Below are positions 33,650 through 44,547 of a DNA stretch of 64,000 bases, one piece after another. The notes under the pieces are model-generated. The model saw nothing but the letters and a program-made list of their open reading frames with translations, ran no database searches and was not told the DNA's origin. The stretch's first letter is position 1; each line of letters starts with the position of its first letter. Origin of the DNA: Gigantopelta aegis (taxonomy: Eukaryota > Mollusca > Gastropoda > Neomphalida > Peltospiridae); NCBI RefSeq assembly GCF_016097555.1, contig NC_054713.1, positions 1,222,195 through 1,286,194 on the forward strand, given 5' to 3'. A program made the translations under genes and the position numbers.

Positions 33650-34114
33650 ATAGTAGTAGAAATAGTAGTATTAGTAGAGATAGTGGGAGTAGTAGTAGTG
33701 GGAGTAGTAGTAGTAGTAGAAGAAGTAGTGGTAGTGGTAGTAGTAGTAGTAATAGTAGAAGTAGTGGAAGCAGTAGTGGTAGTATATGTGGTGGTAGTAG
33801 ATGTAGTAGTAGTAGTGGTAGAAGTAGTGGTAGAAGTAGTAGTAGTAGTGGTGGTAAACATAGTGGCAGTGGCAGTGGCAGTAGGAGTAGTAGTAGTAGT
33901 AGTAGTATTAATAGTAGTATTACTGGTATTAGTAGTAGTGGTAATAGTGTAAGTAGTAGTAGTGGTGATATAAGTAGTCGTAGTAGTAGTAGATGCAGTA
34001 GTAGTAGTAGAAGTAGTGATGGTAGTAGAAGTAGTACTAGTAGTAGTGGTAGTATTAATAGATGTGGTAGTAGTAGTAGAAGTAGTAGTGGTAGTTGTAG
34101 TGACAGTCGTAGTG

Positions 34115-34172
<58 letters not shown>

Positions 34173-34485
34173 TAATGGCCGTGCTAGTAATAATAGTAAT
34201 TCTAGTAGTAGTATTAGATGCAGTGGTAGTGGTAGTGGTAGTAGTAAGGGTATTGGTGGTGATAGTCATTACTACTGCTACCACTACTACTACTAAGTCA
34301 TTGTAGTAGTGGTGGTAGTAGTAATGACTAAGTCATTGTAGTAGTGGTGGTTGTAGTAATGACTAAGTCATTGTAGTAGTGGTGGTAGTAGTTGTAGTGG
34401 GGTGGTAGTAGTAGTAGTAGTGGTGGTTGTAGTACTAGTAGTAGTAGTAGTAATGGTGGTGGTAGCTGTTGTAGTGGTGGTGGTG

Positions 34486-34517
<32 letters not shown>

Positions 34518-35616
34518 TGTATTAGAGTAGTGGAGATGGTGGTACGTGTTGTAGTGGTGGTAGTAATAGTAGTAGTAGTGGTGCTAGTAGTATTAGTATT
34601 AGTAGTAGTAGCAGTGGTGACAGTGGTAGCAGTAATAGGAGTAGTGGTAATAGTAGTGATATTATTAGTAGTGGTAGTAGTAGTAATTGTAATAGTAGAA
34701 GTAGTAATAGTGGTGGTAGTAGTAGTGGTGGTGGTAATAGTGGTAGTAGTAGTCGTGCTAGTAATAGTAGTAATTGTTGATGTAGTAGTAGTAGTAGTAG
34801 AAGTAGTGGTAGTGGTAGTAGTAATAGTAGTGGTGGTGGTTGTAGTAGTAGTAGTTTTAGTACTTGTAGTGTTGGTAGTAGTAGTAGTAGTATTATTAGT
34901 AGTGGTGGTTGTAGTTGTAGTGGTGGTAGTAGCAGTAGTAGTAGTGGTGGTGGTAGTAGTAGTTGTAGATGAATTAGTAGTAGTGCTAGTAGTAATAACT
35001 GTAGTAGTAGTAGTAGTAGCTTTTGTGGTAGTAGTAGTAGTAAAACTAGTAGTTGTAGTAGTAGTAGCAGTGGTGGTAGTAGTAGTGGTAGCAGTAATAG
35101 TGGTAGTGGTAGTAGTAGTGATAGTAGTAGTAGTGGTAGTTGTAGTGGTGGTGTTGGTGATAGCAGTATTAGTAGTAATTGTAATAGTAGAAGTAGTAAT
35201 AGTAGTGGTAGAAGTAGTGGTAGTGGTTATAGCGGTAGTAGTAGATGTAGTAGTAGTAGTAGAAGAAGTAGTGATGATAATAGTAGTAGTAGTGGTGGTA
35301 GTAGTAGTAGTAGTGGTGGTAGTAGTAGTAGTAGTTGTAGAAATTGTGGTGATGGTAGTAGTACTTGTGGTAGTAATGGTGGTGGTTGTAGTAGTGGTAG
35401 TAGTAGTGGTGGTAGTAGTAGCAGTAGTGGTAGTAGCAGTGTTGTACTAGTGGTTGTAGTTGTAGTAGTAGTGGTGGTAGTAGTAGTACTAGTAGTAGTA
35501 ATGGTGGTGATGGTTGTAGTAGTTGTGGTAGTAGTGCTGGTTGAAGTAGTGGTGGTGGTAGTATTATTGGTTCTAGTAGAAGTGGTTGTAGTATTTTGGT
35601 TGAAATAGTAGTGGTT

Positions 35617-35649
<33 letters not shown>

Positions 35650-36395
35650 GTGATAATAGTAGTAGTGGTAGTTGTAGTAGTGGTGGTGATGAAGGTAGTG
35701 TTAGTAGTAGTAGTGGTGGTAGTAGTAGTAGTGGTGGTAGTAGTAGTGGTTGTAGTAGTAGTAGTAGTAGTTCTAGGTGTAGTAGTGGTGGTAGTGAAGG
35801 TAGCAGTAGTAGTTGTGGTGGTAGTAGTAGTGGTGGTATTGGTAGTAGTAGTGGTTGTAGTAGTAGTGGTTTTAGTAGTAGTAGTGATAGTGGTAGTGGT
35901 TGTAGTAGTAGTGGTTGTAGTAGTAGTAGTTGTGGTGGTAGTAGTAGTGGTGGTATTGGTAGTAGTAGTAGTGGTTGTAGTAATAGTGGTTGTAGTAGTA
36001 GTAGTAGTAGTGGTTGTAGTAGTAGTGGTAGTAATAGTGGTAGTAGTAGCGGTAATAGTAGTAATGGTAGTTATAGTAGTAGTGGTGGTGAAGGTAGTAG
36101 TAGTAGTTGTAGTAGTACTGGTGGTCTTAATAGTAGTAGTAGTTGTAATATTGGTAGTAGTAGTGGTGGTAGTAGTAGTAGTGGTGATGGTAGAAGTAGT
36201 TGTAGTTGTTGTGGTAGCAGTGGTGATAATAGTAGTAGTGGTAGTTGTAGTAGTGGTGGTGATGGTGATAGTAGTATTAGTAGTGGTGGTAGTTGTAGTA
36301 GTAGTAGTGGCGGTAGTTGTAGTAGTAGTAGTGGTGGTGGTGGTAGTAGTATTGGTGGTGATGCTAGTAGTAGTAGTAGTAATTGTAGTAGTTGT
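33650..36395. repeat. 2.7-kb GTA/GTG trinucleotide array
   Basis: Impure (GTA)n/(GTG)n. Long frames encoding poly-Val or poly-Thr (up to 475 residues) arise from triplet periodicity and are not genes. A short TAAGTCATTG motif recurs at 34295-34370. Confidence 0.95.
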
Positions 36396-36409
36396 TTTTC
36401 TCTGGACAC

Positions 36410-36460
36410 ACATACACCCCCCCCCCCCCCCCCATCCCCACACACACATACCATTCCTAC
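36410..36460. repeat. C-run and CA-rich stretch
   Basis: About 17 consecutive C bases followed by CACACAC. This occupies the place of the longer CA microsatellite in the left paralogue. Confidence 0.85.
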
Positions 36461-36679
36461 CTCGTCCATCGATAATCTGTGGTTGACAGAGAAGTGACGT
36501 CACACAGTAACACGACCAATCATTAATTTCTGAACAGTTAGATTTTTCTGTCATGGACGAAGAATTACTTGCTCTGAACGTGCACGTACCACCCATAAGT
36601 CAAGACATGTTGTTTTTTTTATTACTATTTCTTCTACAATCAATATAATTGATGTTATATAAATCAACATTTTACTTAC

Positions 36680-36960
36680 TTTAGAAACACTTCAAATATC
36701 TCAGCTTCCACGTCGGGTATGGCGATGTTATCTTGGTTAGCCATTGGGCCTTTCAGCATAGAGTCAAACACGCAACTGCGCAGACTCAGTATGAGTTTGT
36801 GCGCCTGCACGCTCTTTCGTGTCTGCCCCACGTTGAAAGTGACGTCAACGTGTATCTTTTGTTGAAGTGAATGTTTCAGGCATTCGATGACAGACTTCCC
36901 TCTCTGCCAGGAATCTACGAAACCCGACTTAGTCTGGCGAGGTGATTTCTTTGTGGCCAT
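36680..36960 (-). CDS. BTB-BACK-PHR protein, first coding exon
   Basis: Encodes residues 1-93 plus two bases, beginning [13 protein letters not shown]. The BTB fold starts at about residue 35, with [11 protein letters not shown] and [16 protein letters not shown]. The Met at 36958-36960 is preferred over those at 36979 and 37005 because a splice acceptor (TATATTTTCAG, minus) lies between them, placing the exon start at 36967 with AGACAAC as the 5'UTR remnant. The donor GTAAGT follows FLK-like codons in phase 2. A longer start would need the intron-like sequence to be exonic. The left paralogue exon at 1620-1900 has the same structure. Confidence 0.92.
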
Positions 36961-37017
36961 GTTGTCTCTGAAAATATACATCTTTATTTGTTTAGAATCT
37001 TCCAAATATGTCGAGTG

Positions 37018-37195
37018 TTTGTGTGTATGTGTGTGTGTCTATGTATGTGTGTGTGTGTGTGTGTGTGTATGTGTGTGTGTTTGTGTATGTGTGCGCGTGT
37101 GTGTGGGTATGTTTTTGCGTGTGTGTATATGTGCGTGTATGTGTGTATGTGTTTGTGTATGTGTATGTGTGTGTGTGTGGGTGTGTTTGCGTGTG
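37018..37195. repeat. TG microsatellite upstream of the BTB exon
   Basis: Impure (TG)n. Open frames across it in several phases are artefacts. Confidence 0.92.
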
Positions 37196-37343
37196 CGATA
37201 ATACATATCTCCTCATATAAATAAATCCTCTTCATAACAGATAATAAAATGTGTTACTTTTAGAAATCATCTCCATTTTATTTCTCACGTGTGTTAATTT
37301 TAATTGTGGTTGTTATTGTCAGGACGTTGAATGTGAATCGTAT

Positions 37344-38330
37344 ATAAACTGACGATCAAAAGAAAGTATACCAATTATTTTTTCATAGTATTAAAAACAA
37401 CACAAAACACAAGTTGATGCAAATATTATATTTTGAAAGTATAATAATTTGGCGATATATAAACACGAGTATACTCAATAAAACACATAAAATGATAATA
37501 TCACAGTGCACAACAGCACTAGGGGTGAAATGTGCGATTTCATAAAGGACCACTCATAACGAAGGTGAATAAATTTGACCACAAAGAACATGTTTCAATA
37601 GCGTGTATGTCCACCATGTGCAAGTATGCAAGCATGGACCCGACGTCGGACAGATTTCCGTCAATGACAATAAGGTCTGTCCGCTGTTGGCCACAGATAC
37701 CGCCCCAAACCATCACAGATCCACCACCAGTCTCCTGAACACAGCACGGAGCTGTTCTCTCTCCTGCACGTCGGTATATCCGAGTCCTGCCATCAGCTCT
37801 GAATAACTGGAACCTGCTCTCATCAGAAAAGAGTACACGTTGCTAGTTCCGATGTTGCCAACGTTGAAACTAACGTGCCCAACGTAAACGTCGAAGTCGA
37901 TGTTGCCTCGTCAATGTCATCCCTCTGAATGGTCGATAGGCTCTGATACCATGCTGTCATAGTCGACGACGTACAGTGTGACGACTGATGAGATGTCCAA
38001 GGCCAGTCGCTGCAGATGACGTCATAGTGAGGAATCTGTTACGTAAGTGTAAGATGCGGAGATGGCGGTCCTCATTGGCTGTTGTGACGCGGGGTCTTCC
38101 ACTTCATGGTCTGTCTGCAGTCCTGCCAGTCACCCTGTAACGCTGTATCAACCTGGTGATCGTCAATTTTGTGCAATTCAGGATTCTTGCCACATGGCCA
38201 TAACTCTCGCACCATACCAATAGCTCTCTCTCTCTATCTCTCTTTCTTCAGCAGTTAGCCTTGCCATGTGCTCTGGTGTTTTACTGTTGACTGAGGCATG
38301 TTCTAAGCAATGGCACCCTTTTTTACACCC
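37344..38330 (-). pseudogene. Degenerate Tc1/mariner-type transposase relic
   Basis: Minus-strand translation in shifting frames gives a Tc1-like N-terminal DNA-binding part (SGRPRVTTANEDRHLRIL) at about 38000-38130. It also gives the first catalytic Asp motif VLFSDESRFQLF (37810-37835) and SVMVWGGI (37699-37720). The regions for the second Asp and the Glu are absent or unrecognisable. Stop codons and frame changes are present. A possible end sequence CTGACGATCAAAAGAAAG starts at about 37349, and no matching inverted end was found. Tc1 elements cut and paste at TA, and the relic abuts TATATA at the edge of the BTB duplication. It is dead. Confidence 0.82.
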
Positions 38331-38366
38331 TTATGTGCACGAGTATCATGTTTCTCGTGCAGTATA

Positions 38367-38515
38367 AAGTTTGCAAAACAAAAGAAATAACAGTGGACAA
38401 CTGATACTGTTATTGTCAAATAAAAGTTATAACTACCTTCGTGTCTCCCACAAACAAAATGTCCGACCCGTTCGTGAAATAATTCCTTGTACGTGACGTG
38501 TTTAGTTTTCTTGGA
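38367..38515. repeat. Dispersed repeat R2, copy 1
   Basis: Closely matches 43224-43372: GCAAAACAAAAGAAATAACA, TTATAACTACCTTCGTGTC and CCTTGTACGTGACGTGTTTA. A short partial copy, TCCTTGTATGTCACGTG, recurs at about 38570. No coding assignment. Confidence 0.75.
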
Positions 38516-38734
38516 AGGCACAACTGTGTTAACCGACCTTCTAGTTGGTTGTGGAAACGTGTTTATCTTCCTTGTATGTCACGTGTTTAGTTTTGTGAAC
38601 CAGAAATTGTTAGGTTATGTGCGCAGAACGGCGGATCATGGTGGTGGTGGTGGTGTGTTTATGTGTGTGTGTGTGGGGGGGGGGGGGCAGGTAGGGTGTC
38701 TGAGGAGCGAGTTACGGTAACCATAGCGACACAA

Positions 38735-39141
38735 AGTAAAAAGTAAAGTTTGTTTTATTTAACGACGCCACTAGAGCACACTGATTTTTTTTTATCGTAT
38801 CATCGGCTGTTGGACGTCAAATATATGGCCATTCTGACACTGTTTTTTGTGTGTTTTTTTAGAGGAAACCCGCTGTCGCCACATAGGCCACTCTTTTACG
38901 ATAGACAGCAAGGGATATTTTATTTGCGCTTCCCACAGGCAGGATAGCACAAACCATGGCCATTTTTGAACCAGTTATGGATCACTGGTCGGTGCAAGTG
39001 GTTTACACCTACCCACTGAACCTTGCGGAGCACTCACTCAGGGTTTGGAGTCGGTATCTGGATTAAAAATCCCATGCCTCAATTGGGATCCGAACCAGCA
39101 TATAGTCAGACGGCTTAACCACTGCGCCACCGAGGCCGGTC
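38735..39141 (-). mobile_element. SINE type B (tail variant 2), 14-bp target duplication
   Basis: Full-length minus copy. The head GGCCTCGGTGGCGCAGTGG is at 39119-39138. The tail has the alternative module (minus: GTCCAACAGCCGATGATACG) before GGCGTCGTTAAATAAAAC. CCATAGCGACACAA flanks both sides (38721-38734, 39142-39155). Confidence 0.93.
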
Positions 39142-39155
39142 CCATAGCGACACAA

Positions 39156-39487
39156 CCCAAATAATAGTATGTGTTTCTGTCAAATAAAAGTTAAAACCCG
39201 CGTCCAAAATGTCTACCTCGCTTTCTCTGTATTTTTACTGGACCCTCCCCTAGTTCGATAAGCTGGGTACGGACCTGGGGGGGGGGGGGGGTCTACACTG
39301 GAGGGTGAACTTTATAAGGGGGAGGGGGGTCTAGTCATCCTACACTGGAAAAAGTATTGAAAAAGGTAGAAAATTAACTCGATCGGGTGGTGGGGTTATT
39401 CAATACTCCCCTGCACACGAGTCTACAACGGGACCGCCCTTTAACTATGTTAAACGAGTTTATCAGTTCCTATATTATGCGCATGTT
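39156..39487. other. Unassigned spacer with G-run
   Basis: Holds a G-run (39278-39291) and G-rich tracts. It begins with a small R2-like fragment (CAAATAAAAGTTA). No gene. Confidence 0.45.
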
Positions 39488-40534
39488 CTAAAGTACTGTC
39501 GGAAATAGAATAAAACTGATTTTCGTCGATTATTTCTTTCATATTAAACTGACAAGTAAATGTTTTGTAAATATCTGTTTAATGATACTCTACGTAATTC
39601 AGCATTTACTTGTTTGGGCTCTCATTGGTGTTTACTCTTGAAATTAAAAGAAAGATGTTGGTAAACAGGTGATTTGTGTACTTTATTGGAACAGACTATA
39701 ACAAATTTTGATCGACATGTGTCAATTTCATTTACCCTTAAACAAACTTTTAATTTAAAGCTGCAAGTTAACTGGGTATTTTGAATTGCAGCAGAAATTA
39801 TTAATTATAAGCATATTTAGTGAATATAAATTCAATATTACATTAGAAATTTACACAATCTTGCTATATCATAGTTATATGTGAGCATCTGTTTGTGATA
39901 AAGATTCTCCAATAAAAATGTATTTTCTACTAGTAGATACAATTATTTTGTTAGAATCATTTATAGGCATATAGTTGAAGGTGTAGTCTTTAAATTTTAA
40001 AGCAAAATTTAATTTAAAAAACCACAAAAACATTGCAACATCTGTCATTATGCAACTTGGAGATAGCCCCTTTAATACCTAGCCCCTTTAATACCTGGCC
40101 CCTTTAATACATAGCACCTTTAATACCGGTATAATAGATCACACTCAGGATGGTTCTTGACAGTTTTGTTCAAAAGTTACTTAGAAATGTCTAAAAATAT
40201 TTAGTTTTGGAGAGGGATTGGGGGGTAGGGGTAAACTGTCATCAGAGACAGCGCCCCCTGACATATTGCAACTGCAATGAAATTGACACGTCGATTAAAA
40301 TGTGTTATAGTCTGTTCCAATAAAGTGCACAAATCACCTGTTTTACGGACATCTTTCTTTTAATTTCAAGAGTAAACACCACCTTGTACATCAATGAGAG
40401 CCCAAACAAGTAAATGATCAATTAGGTAGACTGTCAATAAATAGATATTTATAAAATATTTACCTGTCAGTTTAAAACGATAGACATATAATTGACGAAA
40501 ATCAGGTTTATTTTATTTCGGACACTACTTTTAG
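39488..40534. mobile_element. Foldback element with about 250-bp inverted arms
   Basis: The left arm (39488-39745) and right arm (about 40270-40534) are inverted complements at about 80-85%. Shared blocks are CTTGAAATTAAAAGAAAGATG, ACAGGTGATTTGTG and TTTATTGGAACAGACTATAA, read in opposite orientations. The loop of about 520 bp holds a four-copy AGCCCCTTTAATACCT repeat (40064-40125). There is no transposase frame. Confidence 0.82.
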
Positions 40535-40594
40535 CAAGCGTCTCTCCCACAGTATTGCATTACACAGTAATCTGATCAGAGGACTAGCTCATAG

Positions 40595-40905
40595 CCGGAG
40601 TGGGGTGGGGGGTGGGGTGGGGTGGGGAGGAGGACGCTCGTCTGAGCTACTGAGCAGTTTCTCGTTTCGACCAGTGCATCACGACTGGTATATCAAAGTC
40701 CATGTTATGTGCGATCTTGTCTGTGGGGATTATGCATATAAAATATTCCTTGCTGCTAATCGGAAAGAGTATTCTGTTGCGTGGCGGCAGCAGGTTTCCT
40801 CTCTCATTATCGGTGTCGTCCTTAACCATATACCCGACGCCATATAACCGTAACTGAAATGTGTTGACAGCGCCGTTGAATAAAGCATTCTTTATTTCCT
40901 TTCTT
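40595..40905 (+). mobile_element. SINE type A, degraded
   Basis: Most of the tRNA head is missing. The body starts TTTCTCGTTTCGACCAGTGC and includes CACGACTGGTATATCAAAG. The tail ends GCCGTTGAATAAAGCATTC. Confidence 0.8.
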
Positions 40906-41089
40906 TGCTTGACAAAATCTGTTTATCATTATCGTGTGCATGATCCAGCTTGCAACGTCAGAGTTCAAATGTCGCCATAGCAACTCAGTAGACGTCAGAC
41001 CCGTAGGGACGATCTTTGAAGTAGATATATTTAGGGGAGTACGGCGACCTGCCCCGGCAACCTGCATTTATATATATATATAAATACAC

Positions 41090-41400
41090 GTCATTTTACT
41101 GTATAGAGTTTTAAATACTGGCATACACAAACCGTCCCCCACCCCTCCTATCCACCACCCCGTGCACCTTGTACAACAACTGTGAATCAGATAACAAATA
41201 CAACTTTATTTTGTAATGTTTAAAGTACAGGCACACACAAACAAGTACCTTGCAAAGCAGTACATAACTATACAAATAAAAATAGACAAACAGAGTATAA
41301 ACTCCCCACCCCATCCCCATTAAATGTTCCTTGCATAACAACACGCGACTTTATTTTGTACATGTAAAGGTATGTACACACATAAATTAAATCGGGACTG
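41090..41400. repeat. Diverged tandem repeat of about 115-130 bp, 2-3 copies
   Basis: The blocks ACTTTATTTTGTA, GGCACACACAAAC and CCTTGTACAACAAC-like sequence recur in order. Confidence 0.5.
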
Positions 41401-41526
41401 TATTCTGTGCATGACAGTAAGTTTATCACAAAATGGTAAACATGCAATTAAAGCGACAGACCCTAGTTTTTAAACACTGGCGTATTTTATCCTATTGGAG
41501 CAGTTTTTTGATTGGTAAAGTAAAGT

Positions 41527-41907
41527 AAAGTTTTTTTTATTTAACGACGCCACTAGAGCACGTTGATTTTTTTTATCTTATCATCGGCTATTGGACGTCA
41601 AACATATGGTCATTCTGACACTTTTTAGAGGAAATCCGCTGTCGCCACATAGGCTACTCTTTTACGACAGGCAGCAAGGGATCTTTTATTTGCGCTTCCC
41701 ACAGGCAGGATAGCACAAACCATTGCCTTTGTTGAACCAGTTATGGATCACTGGTCAGTTCAAGTGGTTTACACCTACCCATTGAGCCTTGCGGAGCACT
41801 CACTCAGGGTTTGGAGTCGGTATCTGGATTAAAAATCCCATGCCTCGACTGGGATCCGAACCCAGTACCTACCACCTGTAGACCGATGGCCTAACCACGA
41901 GGCCGGT
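41527..41907 (-). mobile_element. SINE type B (tail variant 2), 13-bp target duplication
   Basis: Minus copy with head B box GGGTTCGGATCCCAG and the same alternative tail as 38735-39141. TTTTTTGATTGGT flanks it (41514-41526 and 41908-41920). Confidence 0.93.
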
Positions 41908-42217
41908 TTTTTTGATTGGTGAAATTATACACTGCTTATATTTGATTGTTTAGATTATCCATTCTATCCATCCGTAGTGTTTCTGGTCATGGGGGTGTTT
42001 CTAATACCACGAAGTGCAATTGTGATATTTGTGGAGACAAACTTTAGTCTACTTTTTAAGGGTAGGGGTATTTCCCCGTTTCCCGTTCCCGACACTTTGC
42101 TGCATTCTACTGTAATTTTTAAATGTATCCAAATAATATGTGACAGGTTTGTAGATCAACCAAACTTGGTGTTCAGTTCCACGGATTCAAACTAGGATCT
42201 GCGACATTAAATCTGTT

Positions 42218-42310
42218 AATATAATTATTATTATATAATTTGTACAGGCTCGGATGCGGGGTGTGTGTGTTAATATAATTATTAATATATAATTTGTACA
42301 GGCTCGGATT
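42218..42310. repeat. Two-copy direct repeat
   Basis: TTAATATAATTATTA followed by ATATAATTTGTACAGGCTCGG occurs twice, about 47 bp apart. Confidence 0.8.
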
Positions 42311-42738
42311 TTAAGCAATCTAATTAAAATTAGCTCCACTATTACATGTGGATCTAACACCAGCCAGTTGGAGCTCATGTCCACCAATTAAAACCTTACT
42401 TGCAGAATCCTGCCAGTGATTTAAAAATAATTTGAAAATATTCCGAATTATCCTATGTTGAGTAAATATAATAATGTCAGGGATATTGAAAAGGGGGGTT
42501 CCAAAATAGATTGCAGAGATATTGGGCATATATTTCTATGTTGAGTTAATATAATAATGTCAGATATCAATGTCAGATATATTAAATTATAAAAAAAAGA
42601 GATTTCGGGGGGGGGGGGGTTCGGTCGAACCCATCACCCCCCCCCCCCATGTACGCCCATGATTGGTGGACATGAGCTCCAACTGGCTGGTGTTAGATCC
42701 ACATGTGGAGCTAATTTTAATTAGATTGGTGTTTAAGA
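42311..42738. mobile_element. Inverted-repeat (foldback) element with about 75-bp arms
   Basis: The left arm (42311-42391) contains CATGTGGATCTAACACCAGC and GGAGCTCATGTCCACC. The right arm (42661-42738) is its inverted complement. The interior has two related GTTGAGTAAATATAATAATG blocks and G/C homopolymers around GGTCGAACC. Confidence 0.75.
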
Positions 42739-42750
42739 AAAATCAGGCTT

Positions 42751-42858
42751 CGTAAATTGAGCACCAAGTGTTTATCTGTGACTACCGCCTCCCCACAAGT
42801 GTGTCCCACCCTGGACCCTGTTATTCCGCCCTGGAAGTATAGAACGAATAAATAAGTA
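42751..42858. repeat. Copy of the 2688-2790 dispersed repeat
   Basis: Shares CACAAGTG, CTGTTATTCCG and GAAGTATAG in order. Confidence 0.6.
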
Positions 42859-42859
42859 C

Positions 42860-43223
42860 ACTAAATCACGTCGCGACCCACACAATACCCGTGTTCGTTA
42901 TCATATTGCATGTAGTGTATATACCAGACCAGTAACAAACGACGGGGACGGGGAGGGGTCACAAGTCCGCCAACTTGACAACGAAAATGTACGTGCCCCA
43001 TCCCACTTCACATATAATGCATACCGGCCTGTATACTTTCACAAACCACACACACGCACAGCTAAAGCCCTGGTTAAAACACGACCTAGTTTCTACCACA
43101 AATGTCCACAATCAATAATCGCCAGGTGTAATATTCGAGTATCTATTTGTGTTTTGTACACCGTGCTGTTCTGTCACATAAAGTGTTAATATGTATAATC
43201 AGCGAGTTAACACTTACCATAGA
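42860..43223. other. Unassigned spacer
   Basis: No gene or repeat recognised. Confidence 0.4.
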
Positions 43224-43410
43224 CATAGCAAAACAAAAGAAATAACAGACTGGACAACTGATAATGTGTTATTGTGAAATAAAAGTTATAACTACCTTCG
43301 TGTCTCCCACAACAAAATGTCTGACCTGTTCGTGAAATACTTCCTTGTATGTGACGTGTTTAGTTTCTGTTTATCAAATTGATCAAAGTGAGACAAGTCC
43401 ATTTTAAGTA
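43224..43410. repeat. Dispersed repeat R2, copy 2
   Basis: Partner of 38367-38515. Continues with GATCAAAGTGAGACAAG. Confidence 0.75.
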
Positions 43411-43559
43411 GGGGTGGGAGGTGTACATGACTGGTGTTTTTAACACCGTTATTCAGCGTATAACGCAACAGGAATGCATATAACTATGTACATAGAGAAA
43501 TATAAAATAGAAGTATTGTATTCTCCAGCATTTGTCACGGTGAATTTTAGAATGCAGGA

Positions 43560-43775
43560 AATCACATTGCATGACGTCTTAGTTTTCTCATCTTTCCGAT
43601 GGCGCACTACCCTGTAGTTGTATGTAAGAAGAACTTCAATGTCACCTACCTTCGATTTTACCCAGCTACGAACTGACCGTGTCTTTGTGGAAATTCCCAT
43701 ATTTCCTGGTATGTGACGTGTTTCGTTTCTTGGAAGAGAGAACTGATCAAAGAGAGACAACTTTCATTTTAGTGT
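43560..43775. repeat. Dispersed repeat R2, diverged copy 3
   Basis: Shares GGTATGTGACGTGTTTCG and GATCAAAGAGAGACAAC with copy 2. A 103-residue minus frame crosses it, but with no recognised domain and no support from the other copies, which have stops. Confidence 0.55.
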
Positions 43776-44545
43776 GTTGCGAAAATCAGGTTCTAATGAT
43801 CCAAATCAATCCGTATTACCGATAATGTTAACGGTAACTAATAAAACTGCTATGAACAATGTATCAACACACGTAGGCAGAACCCAAATTAAAATAGGGA
43901 ACCTGACATTTAATATACCTGCAAGGGGCGGGGGAGAGGATCACATACCATTTTTAAAAAATGATGGAATTAATGTTTATTTTTCGCTGAAAATCGCAGT
44001 TTCGTTTTGAGGAACAACCTGCACTGGTTTCAACCTTTTGTGTATGTTACATAACAACTGTATAACCAATAAAAATGTATATTTATGTTTTGGCAGTCAA
44101 TAACAGTAACTGTACAAATAATCAATGTCATATTACAACCAATCAGAGCTGTCTTTAATCCGTGAATATTTATATCAGAGATTTCATGGTGCGCCTCAAA
44201 ACTTTAACCCGGATCTTTCTTCTTTGGTACAATGCAACCTAATTCTCAGGAATTTATAGCATCAATTACGCATATTACACATAAATACGACTTACACATT
44301 TCCCATTTCTTTATCTATTTTATTTTAATTAAAATAACACTGGCCTTTTGTGGTTGTTTCTTAAGAAGGAAAACACTTAGGAGATGCTGAAACATGAACG
44401 TATGGATGCCGTGAAGAAAGTTGCGGACTATCTGAGTCATGGACAGATTTCAGTTTTGGCGAGTTCGTACCTACTGTTAGATATATGAACCGCCCTGCAC
44501 AATTTTCTGTACACGAGCCAGCTGTATTCGTTCCACAAGTGAATA
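43776..44545. other. Unassigned, low-complexity-free spacer
   Basis: A 78-residue plus frame (43774-44010) is unrecognised. Otherwise AT-rich sequence without repeats. Confidence 0.4.
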
Positions 44546-44547
44546 GG

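Larger units (their letters stand above)
33321..36679 (-). other. Intron of the BTB-BACK-PHR gene
   Basis: 3,359 bp with a GTAAGT donor (minus; 36674-36679) and CAG acceptor (33321-33323). Most of it is a GTA/GTG array. The donor-proximal 230 bp is conserved with 1372-1619 of the left paralogue. Confidence 0.9.
36448..37343 (-). other. Duplicated BTB locus segment, right copy
   Basis: Partner of 1372-2355. Similarity runs through the intron, exon, TG tract and the TAATTTTAATTG / CAGGACGTTGAATGTG flank to the TATATA near 37340. Confidence 0.85.

Noticed and set aside
33616..36596. Frames up to 475 residues of poly-Val or poly-Thr
   Set aside because: They lie within the BTB gene intron and arise from triplet repeat periodicity.
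43449..43760. 103-residue minus-strand protein
   Set aside because: It crosses the R2 repeat, starts without a clear ATG and is not conserved as a frame in the other R2 copies.
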